DNA of 64,000 nt, from assembly GCA_903834135.1 (NCBI GenBank), contig CAILHZ010000016.1, positions 1 through 64,000 on the forward strand. Direction: 5' to 3'. The DNA is from an uncultured Opitutia bacterium. GTDB taxonomy: Bacteria; Verrucomicrobiota; Verrucomicrobiia; Opitutales; Opitutaceae. The notes beneath the pieces were generated by a model. It searched no databases. It was not told the origin of the DNA and worked only from the letters and a program-made list of their open reading frames with translations. The position numbers were made by a program, and so were the translations under genes. Shown in pieces: positions 18,210-26,334 of this stretch (position 1 is its first letter; the number at the start of each line of letters is the position of its first letter).

Positions 18210-19466
18210 TTATATTAGACCAAGTTTTTGCCTCTTTCTGTACAAAGTAGAAGGGTCAATTCCCAGCTTATGCGCTGCATCATCTAGGTTTCGTGAATCT
18301 TTAAGAACACGTGAGATATGTTCTGCTTCTAACTCATGCAAGTCGCTAGGCTTATGTGCATGATTGAGTGCCGATTGCTTTTGGTCCCAGTCACTAGGCA
18401 AGTCACTAACTTCAATAACTAAACCTCCTGCAGCTATAACTGCACTCTCGATTACATGATTAAATTCCTTGAAATTATTTGGCCAGGTATAGTGTTGTAA
18501 ACGACTTATCAGACTTGGGCTAATACACAGTAAAGGTTTCCCTAAACGCTTACAATAAAACGATGTCGTTAATTCAATGTGGCGCTGTAAATCTGCCTGT
18601 CTTAATGCCAAATCAGGCAAGTCTATTGCTACAACATTAAGTCGGTATAATAGATCCTCTCTAAACAAACCTTTTACAACACGTTCTTCTAGATTAATTT
18701 TGCACGATGTAATTAGTCTAAGCGTATGAGCGCTTTCTTTATAACAGGCAGACCGGATTTCATCTAGCCAGTGCAGAAAATGACCCTGCATTTCGAGATC
18801 TAAATCAGCAATCTCAGGTACGTACAAAGTTCCTTGAGTGATTCGAGCTAAAAGCTCTCTAGTCATTTTTCCCCCGCTAATCTCAGTAAAGGATGCACTC
18901 CTTTGAGCACTGCGTTTATGGATCTCTAAAGCCAAGCTACGCTTACCAGTTCCTGGATTTCCACGTATTAATATATGTGCCAATGTGGGAGCTGCCTTAA
19001 GAGCAAGTGACAATGCTCTTTCTACTAAGACTTCAGCTGAATCTAACACAGTTGGTGGCTGTATTAATTGATCTGTGGGTATTAAACTATCTTCATGTTG
19101 ATTTATTTTCCCTGAAATATGAATGCGGTCTAGAACATCACGTATAGCCTGAGGCGTGAATGGCTTTGGTATAAAATCAAAAGCTCCCTGCTTTATCGCT
19201 TTAACAGCCGTAGATACGTTAGCATACGCCGTAAACATCACCACGACCTGATTAGGCCGCATAGTGAGTATGCGTGAAAGCAGCTCTAGTCCGTCATCAG
19301 AACCAAGTTTAAGATCTAAAAAAATAACATCGAATTCTAACTCACCCAAAACCCGAATAGCCCTCACAGTACTACCTGCCTCAACAACAGAGTGACCACA
19401 TGCCTCCAGGGCAATTCGAGTGGTTTTTCGAATCGATGCTTCATCGTCAATGATGAGAACATGCAT
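18210..19466 (-). CDS. NtrC-like response regulator with degenerate AAA+ domain
   Basis: A 418-residue regulator: a receiver (residues 1-120; Asp51, Thr79, Lys101), an AAA+ domain (about 160-360) and a Fis-type HTH (about 375-418, LDDAAHKLGIDPSTLYRKRQ). Walker A is GNPGTGKR (169-176), but the Walker B-like segment is GTLYVPEI instead of GTLFLDEI. The region that should hold the GAFTGA loop contacting sigma-54 is missing about 30 residues. The arginine-finger region (FREDLLYRLNV) is kept. It therefore probably regulates transcription without sigma-54. It is the first gene of a pair with the histidine kinase. Confidence 0.9.
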   Translation of the reverse strand: MHVLIIDDEASIRKTTRIALEACGHSVVEAGSTVRAIRVLGELEFDVIFLDLKLGSDDGLELLSRILTMRPNQVVVMFTAYANVSTAVKAIKQGAFDFIPKPFTPQAIRDVLDRIHISGKINQHEDSLIPTDQLIQPPTVLDSAEVLVERALSLALKAAPTLAHILIRGNPGTGKRSLALEIHKRSAQRSASFTEISGGKMTRELLARITQGTLYVPEIADLDLEMQGHFLHWLDEIRSACYKESAHTLRLITSCKINLEERVVKGLFREDLLYRLNVVAIDLPDLALRQADLQRHIELTTSFYCKRLGKPLLCISPSLISRLQHYTWPNNFKEFNHVIESAVIAAGGLVIEVSDLPSDWDQKQSALNHAHKPSDLHELEAEHISRVLKDSRNLDDAAHKLGIDPSTLYRKRQKLGLI

Positions 19467-19626
19467 AGCTTCATTAATTGATCTAATTATCCGTACTAAG
19501 TTCCCTAAAATATGCGTAAATTGCTATTAAACAGGTACTTTGGGTGAAAAATAGGCTAATTTAACTATGTTTTTGTTTTGCTGCCTTAAGTGACAATCGG
19601 CACTCATACTTCTGCAAAACGCTGCT

Positions 19627-20856
19627 ATGTCTAATCCTTCTCTTCCAAAACCAAGCCCTGAAGCAGCTCCAGCGATCTTAACTCGTGGGGCTGACCTAGA
19701 AATTAAAGATGCTCAGCTGATCTTTAGTGCAGTATGGAAACAACTGGAGTCTAACTTGGGTCGCGAAAAATTAACATTTCCCAAGGAGATTATTCTTTTA
19801 GGCGGAGCTCCTGGTTCAGGTAAAGGAACCAATACAGCTTTTATTTCTAAAATAAGGGGCCTTACTTGTGAGCCGATTGTAATTAGTTCCTTACTCGATT
19901 CCCCTGAAGCTAAGCGCTTAAAAGATGGCGGCAATATGGTTGGAGATCGCGAGGTCATTGGATTACTCTTAAAAGAACTTCTTAATCCCCAATACAGAGA
20001 CGGTGCTATTCTTGACGGATTTCCTCGCACTAAAGTTCAAGTGGAATGCTTGAAATTGCTTGTAGATAAAATGAACGGCCTGCGCAGTGAGTTCAACTCC
20101 ACGCCGCTTGGTTTACATTTTAGACAACCCACCATTCACATCATGGTTCTGTTCATTGATGAAAGAACCAGTATTACTCGTCAGCTTAAGCGTGGTCTAG
20201 AGATTCGTGCCTATAACGATGAAGTAAAACGAACCGGCATTGGTGACTTACTAGAAGAGCGCGTCACTGATTTCGATCAAGCTTTAGCAAGTCGCAGGTA
20301 CCGGGTCTTCAAGGAACAAACATGGGATGCACTGCAGGAATTAAAGGAAATCTTCCATTACCATTTTATCAACGCTCAGGGCCCGGTTAAAGAAGTTGAG
20401 CAAAATATTATTCATGAACTTGAATACCAAAGTACGCTAGAACTTGATCCGCGCACATTTGATAGTTTAAGAAAAATTCCGCTGGCTTCAGAAATTGTTA
20501 TCCATGCACGTCAGGAATTAGTTAAACGATTAGATAGCTATGAATTCGAGCATCACGGCTTACTACAGCAAGTCGTTACTTTTATTGAAAAAAAGATCAT
20601 GCCGATTGTACTTAGGCATGCGATTTCTGGCGTAGCTCACATTAACAATGAAGATACGCTTCTAGATGACCCATTGGCCCTAGCTATGCTCATAGATATT
20701 TTCTCTGAACGTGGGTATCACGCCGCAGTGGATATTCACCGTATCGAAATCCCAGAAAGTATAGATCAACAAACTGGGCGTGTGAGTTGCCGTATCAAAA
20801 AAGTATACCGTCTACAAATCCGCTTCCAAGGCTCTGAGATTCGCCGCGGAGGCTGA
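19627..20856 (+). CDS. Adenylate-kinase-like protein with C-terminal extension
   Basis: A 409-residue protein with a nucleoside monophosphate kinase domain (about 53-260): P-loop GGAPGSGKGT (59-68), an NMP-binding LDGFPRT (129-135), and a short lid region around ERTSITRQLKRGLEIRAY. The remaining 150 residues (about 261-409) are an added helical-plus-beta domain I do not recognise, longer than any ordinary adenylate kinase (about 190-215 residues). A similar arrangement, a kinase plus an extra domain, occurs in plastid-type adenylate kinases. The gene stands alone, divergent from the two-component pair. It may be a second, non-housekeeping kinase. Confidence 0.8.
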   Translation: MSNPSLPKPSPEAAPAILTRGADLEIKDAQLIFSAVWKQLESNLGREKLTFPKEIILLGGAPGSGKGTNTAFISKIRGLTCEPIVISSLLDSPEAKRLKDGGNMVGDREVIGLLLKELLNPQYRDGAILDGFPRTKVQVECLKLLVDKMNGLRSEFNSTPLGLHFRQPTIHIMVLFIDERTSITRQLKRGLEIRAYNDEVKRTGIGDLLEERVTDFDQALASRRYRVFKEQTWDALQELKEIFHYHFINAQGPVKEVEQNIIHELEYQSTLELDPRTFDSLRKIPLASEIVIHARQELVKRLDSYEFEHHGLLQQVVTFIEKKIMPIVLRHAISGVAHINNEDTLLDDPLALAMLIDIFSERGYHAAVDIHRIEIPESIDQQTGRVSCRIKKVYRLQIRFQGSEIRRGG

Positions 20857-20858
20857 GA

Positions 20859-22091
20859 TTACTCGTAGCGTAGCGCTTCAATAGGATCTAGCTGCGCTGC
20901 CTTAAGAGCAGGATAGAATCCGAATCCTACGCCAATCGCTGTACAGACAACAAGGCCTGCTATGCTCCAGCCCCAAGGGAATATAATTTGAGCTTTAAGC
21001 AGCATGGCTAAGCCATCGCCTGCTAAAACTCCGAGTAATATACCAGCAAGACCGCCAGCAAGGGATATAGCGACGGATTCGATTAAAAATTGGGAAAGAA
21101 TATTTACTTTGCGTGCACCGATGGATTTACGAATACCAATCTCTTTTGTGCGCTCCGTAACACTCACTAGCATGATATTCATAATACCAACACCCGCAGC
21201 CAAGAGTGCAATTGCACTGATCACAAAAGCACCAGAACTTACTGCGTCAGCAACTTTTGCAAACGCATCAAGTAGTGAGTCATTAGAAAATACCTCAAAG
21301 TCATTTTCTTGATTTGCATTAAGACCACGCGCAATACGCATGGCTGTAATGCCTTTGTCGACAATTTCCATGTAGGTATCTTGTGAGGGAGCGCCTGTAG
21401 CGATGCTAATTGAGCGGCCCTCTGCTCCATTATCATTTAGGAAGCGTGTGATAGGAACCATTGCAATAGCGTCTTCACTCTGACCAAAGGAAGTCCCTCT
21501 TCCAACAAACGTTCCAATAACAGTATACGCATGTGCTTTGACTTTGATTACTTTACCAAGAGGAGATTCAGCAGGAAATAATTTTGAGACAATATCCTGG
21601 CCTATAATAACTACAGGACTTGCAAGTTCGATGTCAGCCTGAGTGAAATTTCTACCTATATCTATGGCGTATTGATTGGATGATAAAAAGTGTTCGTTAG
21701 ATCCGCCGTAATTAATATCCGGAGTTGTTTTCCTACCTCCGTAGACAGCTTCACTACCTTGGCTAAACGCTTTTAAGGAAATATCATCCGTTACTCCTTC
21801 CATAAGTTTTACGTAACGCTGAGCTTGTGAAAGAGTAATATTTTTACGCTTACCATACTTTGCACTATCACCACCACCCCTCTGGATAGCTGAGCTTTTA
21901 GAAAATTGCACCGTACTTGCCCCTAAAAAGCTAAGTCCTGTCTCAATCGATTCTCTAAGAGCAGATACTGCTGTCATGACTCCAATTACTGAGAATACAC
22001 CAATCGTGATTCCAGCCATAGTAAGGAAAGATCTTAGCTTATGAGCCCCAAGTGAGGATAAAGCCATACGTATGATTTCTTTAAAGAGCAT
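20859..22091 (-). CDS. MacB-type ABC transporter permease (second copy)
   Basis: A 410-residue FtsX-family permease with the MacB layout: one N-terminal membrane helix (about 17-42), a large periplasmic domain (about 45-275), then three C-terminal helices including the conserved MLVSVTERTKEIGIRKSIGA segment. It lacks a fused ATPase. It is the last gene of the run MacA-like adaptor, ATPase, permease, permease and lies 12 bases after a paralogue with the same layout. The two could form a heterodimer. The substrate is unknown; MacB-type pumps export macrolides, peptides, lipids or siderophores. Confidence 0.9.
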   Translation of the reverse strand: MLFKEIIRMALSSLGAHKLRSFLTMAGITIGVFSVIGVMTAVSALRESIETGLSFLGASTVQFSKSSAIQRGGGDSAKYGKRKNITLSQAQRYVKLMEGVTDDISLKAFSQGSEAVYGGRKTTPDINYGGSNEHFLSSNQYAIDIGRNFTQADIELASPVVIIGQDIVSKLFPAESPLGKVIKVKAHAYTVIGTFVGRGTSFGQSEDAIAMVPITRFLNDNGAEGRSISIATGAPSQDTYMEIVDKGITAMRIARGLNANQENDFEVFSNDSLLDAFAKVADAVSSGAFVISAIALLAAGVGIMNIMLVSVTERTKEIGIRKSIGARKVNILSQFLIESVAISLAGGLAGILLGVLAGDGLAMLLKAQIIFPWGWSIAGLVVCTAIGVGFGFYPALKAAQLDPIEALRYE

Positions 22092-22103
22092 AAGTCTTAT
22101 GAG

Positions 22104-23357
22104 TTATTCATACCTTAAGGCAACCACAGGATCTAAGCGTGAAGCGCCCCACGCTGGAGCAAAACCTGCAACTATTCCAGTACCAGCAGACACGAGTAAT
22201 GAAACAACCACTAGCACAGGAGAAAACGATATCGGTAATTTAGGAAATATGTGGCCGATCAAAAGACACAAACTCGATGAAAGTATTATACCCACTATAC
22301 CTCCGATGACTGAAACTGAAATAGATTCGATTAAGAACTGCAGGAGAATAGTACGCCGTTTTGCACCCAAAGCCTTACGCGTTCCAATCTCTTTTGTCCG
22401 TTCCTTAACGCTTACAAAAGTAATGTTCATAATACCTATCGCACCCACAAATAGGGCAAGTCCGGTCACAAAGAGGCCTGCTATAGCTATGCCTTTCTTC
22501 ACTGGATCAAGCTGTTCTTTAAATGCTTCCTCTCCGTTAATTGAAAAATTATCACTCTCTCCAGGAAGTTGTCCTCGTACTCTTCGCATTAAACCAATCA
22601 GTTCCTCTTTAGCTTCTTCGAGTCGTTTTTTATCTTTCACTTTAACTCGAATTTCTGCGCCTATATTTTTACCTCCAAAATCTTTCTCGAACGCTTTAAT
22701 AGGTAAAATCATTTGGGTATCAAAACTAAATAAGCCAAGAAATGAACCTTGGCGTGCTAGTACTCCAATAACCTGGAAAGGATAGCCTCTGACTTGAATA
22801 GTTTGACCAACAGCAGGAACGTTTGTGAAAAGAGCATCTGCTACGTCACAACCTAATACACAGACTGCGCATGCACTTTCAGCTTCGGTTTCAGTAAATA
22901 AACGTCCTTCTCTAAAATCTGCCGTTATAATACGACCATAATCCCCTGAAGTGCCTGCCATATAGACACCACCCACAGAATTATCTCCACGCTTTACAGT
23001 GCCTGAGCGCACTCTAACCGGTACTGCTACATCCAGTAGCGTGCTTGGTGCAGCTTCAATGAGTTTATTAAGTTCCGTTGCCACGATAGGCTGCAAGGGA
23101 GGGCGATTAGTATAATTCCACCAATCAACTACAGGACCCCATGGCCATTTCTGAACATATATTACGTCATCTCCTAGCATAGCTAAACTACTTTCAAAAC
23201 TCGTATCCATACCGGTAATTGCCATGCCCATCAAAGTTACTGCAACAATACCGATAATAACACCTAGTGCTGTAAGTACAGAGCGCATCTTATGCGCTGT
23301 GATTTGCGCAAAAGCGATACGAACTGATTCTCTAAATTCGTAATAAAACGTATTCAC
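22104..23357 (-). CDS. MacB-type ABC transporter permease (first copy)
   Basis: A 417-residue FtsX/MacB permease. It has one N-terminal helix (about 22-45), a periplasmic MacB_PCD domain and three C-terminal helices with FVSVKERTKEIGTRKALGAK, nearly the same cytoplasmic loop as its downstream paralogue. The start is a GTG at 23357. It sits nine bases after the ATPase gene. Tandem duplication followed by divergence is the simplest origin of the pair. Confidence 0.9.
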   Translation of the reverse strand: MNTFYYEFRESVRIAFAQITAHKMRSVLTALGVIIGIVAVTLMGMAITGMDTSFESSLAMLGDDVIYVQKWPWGPVVDWWNYTNRPPLQPIVATELNKLIEAAPSTLLDVAVPVRVRSGTVKRGDNSVGGVYMAGTSGDYGRIITADFREGRLFTETEAESACAVCVLGCDVADALFTNVPAVGQTIQVRGYPFQVIGVLARQGSFLGLFSFDTQMILPIKAFEKDFGGKNIGAEIRVKVKDKKRLEEAKEELIGLMRRVRGQLPGESDNFSINGEEAFKEQLDPVKKGIAIAGLFVTGLALFVGAIGIMNITFVSVKERTKEIGTRKALGAKRRTILLQFLIESISVSVIGGIVGIILSSSLCLLIGHIFPKLPISFSPVLVVVSLLVSAGTGIVAGFAPAWGASRLDPVVALRYE

Positions 23358-23366
23358 AGGTCGATC

Positions 23367-24083
23367 TTAGCTTACACTTCCATCGCTCTCAATTAGACCG
23401 TCCCTAAGTCGAACGACGCGCCTTGCATGGCGTGCAATATCTTCTTCGTGGGTTACTACAATGATAGTATTGCCAAGTTTATAGAGCTCTTCAAAAAGCG
23501 CCATAATTTCTATTCCTGTTTGAGAATCCAAATTCCCAGTAGGTTCATCGGCTAAAATAATGGATGGCTTATTTACAAGTGCTCGTGCAATTGCAACACG
23601 CTGTCTTTGCCCCCCTGAGAGCTCGTTTGGCTTATGATGCATTCGATTGCCTAACCCAACCTCTTCGAGCACTTGCTGAGCTCTTTCACGTCTTTGATCA
23701 GACGGAATTCCTGCATAGATCAGTGGCAATTCCACATTGCGTAGTGCATCGGATCTAGGAAGTAAATTAAAGGTCTGAAAAACAAACCCGATTTCGCGGT
23801 TTCGAATATCCGCAAGCTCATCATCTACCATCGCAGCGACGTTCTTACCATTAAACTCATATCTACCTGCGGTAGGTGTATCCAGACACCCGAGCATGTT
23901 CATTAAAGTTGATTTACCCGAACCTGATGGGCCCATGATCGCCAAGTATTCGTTACGATGAATTTTAAGCGAAATGCCACGCAAGGCATGGATAGTCTCC
24001 GTACCCATCTGATAGAGTTTAACGACTCCATCGATATCAATAACTAAGGGTCCGATAGGACGAGTCGTACGTAATGTGCTCAC
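23367..24083 (-). CDS. ABC transporter ATP-binding protein (MacB/LolD type)
   Basis: A 238-residue ATPase of the LolD/MacB class. It has Walker [10 protein letters not shown], a Q-loop in [13 protein letters not shown], the signature [15 protein letters not shown], Walker [14 protein letters not shown] and the switch His in VVTHEED. It starts at a GTG at 24083 and ends just before the first permease gene. Together with the MacA-like adaptor and two permeases it makes a tripartite exporter that would need a TolC-type outer-membrane channel, absent from this window. Confidence 0.93.
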   Translation of the reverse strand: MSTLRTTRPIGPLVIDIDGVVKLYQMGTETIHALRGISLKIHRNEYLAIMGPSGSGKSTLMNMLGCLDTPTAGRYEFNGKNVAAMVDDELADIRNREIGFVFQTFNLLPRSDALRNVELPLIYAGIPSDQRRERAQQVLEEVGLGNRMHHKPNELSGGQRQRVAIARALVNKPSIILADEPTGNLDSQTGIEIMALFEELYKLGNTIIVVTHEEDIARHARRVVRLRDGLIESDGSVS

Positions 24084-24108
24084 ACAAGTTAGAGTTTAAA
24101 GCTTAGAC

Positions 24109-25470
24109 TCAGTTCTTATCTTTTTTAGGCACTTCGATGATCACTTTCATGCCATCTTTTAACTTACGGCTAATCGCAGCATAAGTGCCTGAAACAATCT
24201 CTTCATTGGCAGCAACTCCACTTTTTACTTCAATCCATGTATTGTCAGCAATTCCTGTTACGACTTGTTTCATTTTAACAACGTCTCCTACTTTAACAAA
24301 TACTACACGCTGAAGAGCATTACGCATACGCTTTGCATTTTCTTTGTCAGAACTTACCGCAAGATCATTGCCGGATTTATCTTGAGCAGCCTTAAGTTCA
24401 TTTTTCTGAACTTCTTCGGTTGTTAAACCTCCCTCAGCACGCACCGTTACACTTTGAATTGGCACTGCAATTACATTAGAGGCAGTTTGTGTTTCAATGT
24501 CTGCTGTAGCACTCATACCTGGTTTAAGTTGAATATCACGATCAGCGACACGAATTTTAACCAAAAAATTAGTAACTTGATCGGCTGAAGCACCTGAAGC
24601 CTGTGCTGAAGATCCACTGCCCGATGCCGCAGAACCCTCTGAAGAACTAGCTATTTCTTTTACAAACCCGCTAAACTTACGATCAGGATATGCGTCAATA
24701 GAAAGAACAGCATGATCGCCTAGCTTAACATTAGGCACATCATTTTCATTAACATTAACCTGCACTTCCATGTTCGTTAGGTCAGCAACACGCATCATTT
24801 CAGTGCCAGTAAAAGAACCAGTCGCTACAACACGTTCTCCGATTTCAGAGGCACGAGCGCTTATTATTCCATCCATAGGTGAATAAATAACTGTTTTCGA
24901 TAATTGGTTCTGCATTTGTTCTAATACACCTTGGACCTGACGCACATTGGCAGTAGCAGCCAGAAAGTCAGCCTTAGCCATTTCGTGATTGGTTTTATAC
25001 TGAACGTACTCTGAATCTGAAGCTAGATTACGATGAAACAGATCTTCGTAGCGCTTAAGATCAGAAGTTGATTGATCGAATTTTGCTTTCGCATGTACTA
25101 ATGTTGCCTTTGCTGATTCTACTGCAGCAGATTGCTGATCAACCTGAGTCTGATATAAATCAGGTTTTAATTTAACCAGGAGATCACCTTTTTTAACCTT
25201 AGCGCCTTCTCTAAAGGGAAGCTCAATAATCTCACCGAACACTTCAGATGAAATCTTAACTTCTGTCTCTGGCTGTATCTTGCCGGTTGCTGTCACTACT
25301 TGCGTGATCGTGCGTACTTCAGATTTTTCCACCGTTATGGCCTGAGGAGGCGTAGCATGAGATGAACGGTACATTACTCCGCTTACAAGAAGACCTAAGC
25401 CTACTAGGCCTAGTATAATATAGAGTGTACGCTTAGACTTGGGAGCAGTAGCAGGGAGTGAAGCCTTCAT
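24109..25470 (-). CDS. MacA-like periplasmic adaptor (HlyD/RND family)
   Basis: A 453-residue membrane-fusion protein with one N-terminal anchor helix, a biotinyl-lipoyl hairpin (SEVFGEIIELPFREGAKVKK), a long alpha-helical hairpin (about 100-185) and beta-barrel domains. A Ser/Gly/Ala-rich insert (near SSSEGSAASGSGSSAQ) lies in the barrel region. The ATG at 25470 gives a typical Lys-rich segment before the anchor; an ATG at 25494 is possible. It is the first gene of the MacAB-type operon. Confidence 0.9.
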   Translation of the reverse strand: MKASLPATAPKSKRTLYIILGLVGLGLLVSGVMYRSSHATPPQAITVEKSEVRTITQVVTATGKIQPETEVKISSEVFGEIIELPFREGAKVKKGDLLVKLKPDLYQTQVDQQSAAVESAKATLVHAKAKFDQSTSDLKRYEDLFHRNLASDSEYVQYKTNHEMAKADFLAATANVRQVQGVLEQMQNQLSKTVIYSPMDGIISARASEIGERVVATGSFTGTEMMRVADLTNMEVQVNVNENDVPNVKLGDHAVLSIDAYPDRKFSGFVKEIASSSEGSAASGSGSSAQASGASADQVTNFLVKIRVADRDIQLKPGMSATADIETQTASNVIAVPIQSVTVRAEGGLTTEEVQKNELKAAQDKSGNDLAVSSDKENAKRMRNALQRVVFVKVGDVVKMKQVVTGIADNTWIEVKSGVAANEEIVSGTYAAISRKLKDGMKVIIEVPKKDKN

Positions 25471-25580
25471 AAAAGAGCTACTACCGTAAAGCATACATAG
25501 AACGAAGTCGAGGAACTCCTATACTTGCGTTAATTACTCAAGTAAAATTACTTACCCAATAAGAAAACTACTAGCTAGCT

Positions 25581-26312
25581 CTATTTTTGAACTGCCCAAA
25601 GAGCAGCACCTACAATACCTGCCTCATTTAAGAGTCCCGCAGGTACTACTTTTGCCCTTGCTTTGATATATTTGAAGAATTTCTCGTGTTTAGCGCTCAC
25701 TCCACCACCGATTACTATTAATTCAGGCCACAGTGCATCTTCTAATACACGGATGTAAGCACCTAATTTACGTCCCCAAATACCCCAACTAAGGTCTTTT
25801 TTCTTACGAACTGAGGATGCCACAACTTTTTCTGCATCTTTACCCTCAAATAAGAGATGTCCTAGTTCAAGTGGCGTAACATTACCGCGGTATGCAAGGG
25901 CAGAGCCTACTCCCGTCCCAAGTGTCAGCAATAACACCTTGCCTTGAAAATTCTTTCCTTTACCAAATTTCATTTCTGCAAGTGCTGCTGCTGCTGCATC
26001 ATTAGTTAAAGCAACCTTAGAGCCAGTCTTACGGCTAAAGAGTTTAACGCCGTCGCAATCTATGAAATCAGGATGCAAATTAGCAGATGTCAAAATGCGT
26101 GTTCCATGAATAACTCCAGGAAACCCAATACCAACAGGACCCTTCCACTTGAAATGTTTTATGATCTGAGCAATCGCCTTAGCCATATCAGGAGGCGTTA
26201 GCTGCTTTTCTGTCTCTATACGAAAGCGCTCTGTGACAAGAGAACCTGTTTTAAGATTTACGATTCCGCCTTTGATAGCAGAACCACCAATATCTATGCC
26301 GAGTGCTTTCAT
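25581..26312 (-). CDS. ppgK: Polyphosphate glucokinase (ROK family)
   Basis: PPGK phosphorylates glucose with polyphosphate or ATP. The 243-residue length fits. The ATP site is IDIGGSAIKGG (residues 6-16), the ROK catalytic Asp lies in LTNDAAAAAL, and the second phosphate loop is LTLGTGVGSAL. The family-specific ELGHL and the WGRKLGAYI segment support PPGK rather than a generic ROK glucokinase. It lies 22 bases after the stop of the large YbbP-like permease gene on the same strand. Polyphosphate as donor is known for the family, not shown here. Confidence 0.9.
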   Translation of the reverse strand: MKALGIDIGGSAIKGGIVNLKTGSLVTERFRIETEKQLTPPDMAKAIAQIIKHFKWKGPVGIGFPGVIHGTRILTSANLHPDFIDCDGVKLFSRKTGSKVALTNDAAAAALAEMKFGKGKNFQGKVLLLTLGTGVGSALAYRGNVTPLELGHLLFEGKDAEKVVASSVRKKKDLSWGIWGRKLGAYIRVLEDALWPELIVIGGGVSAKHEKFFKYIKARAKVVPAGLLNEAGIVGAALWAVQK

Positions 26313-26334
26313 GTTAAGTGATTAAACTAATTCA

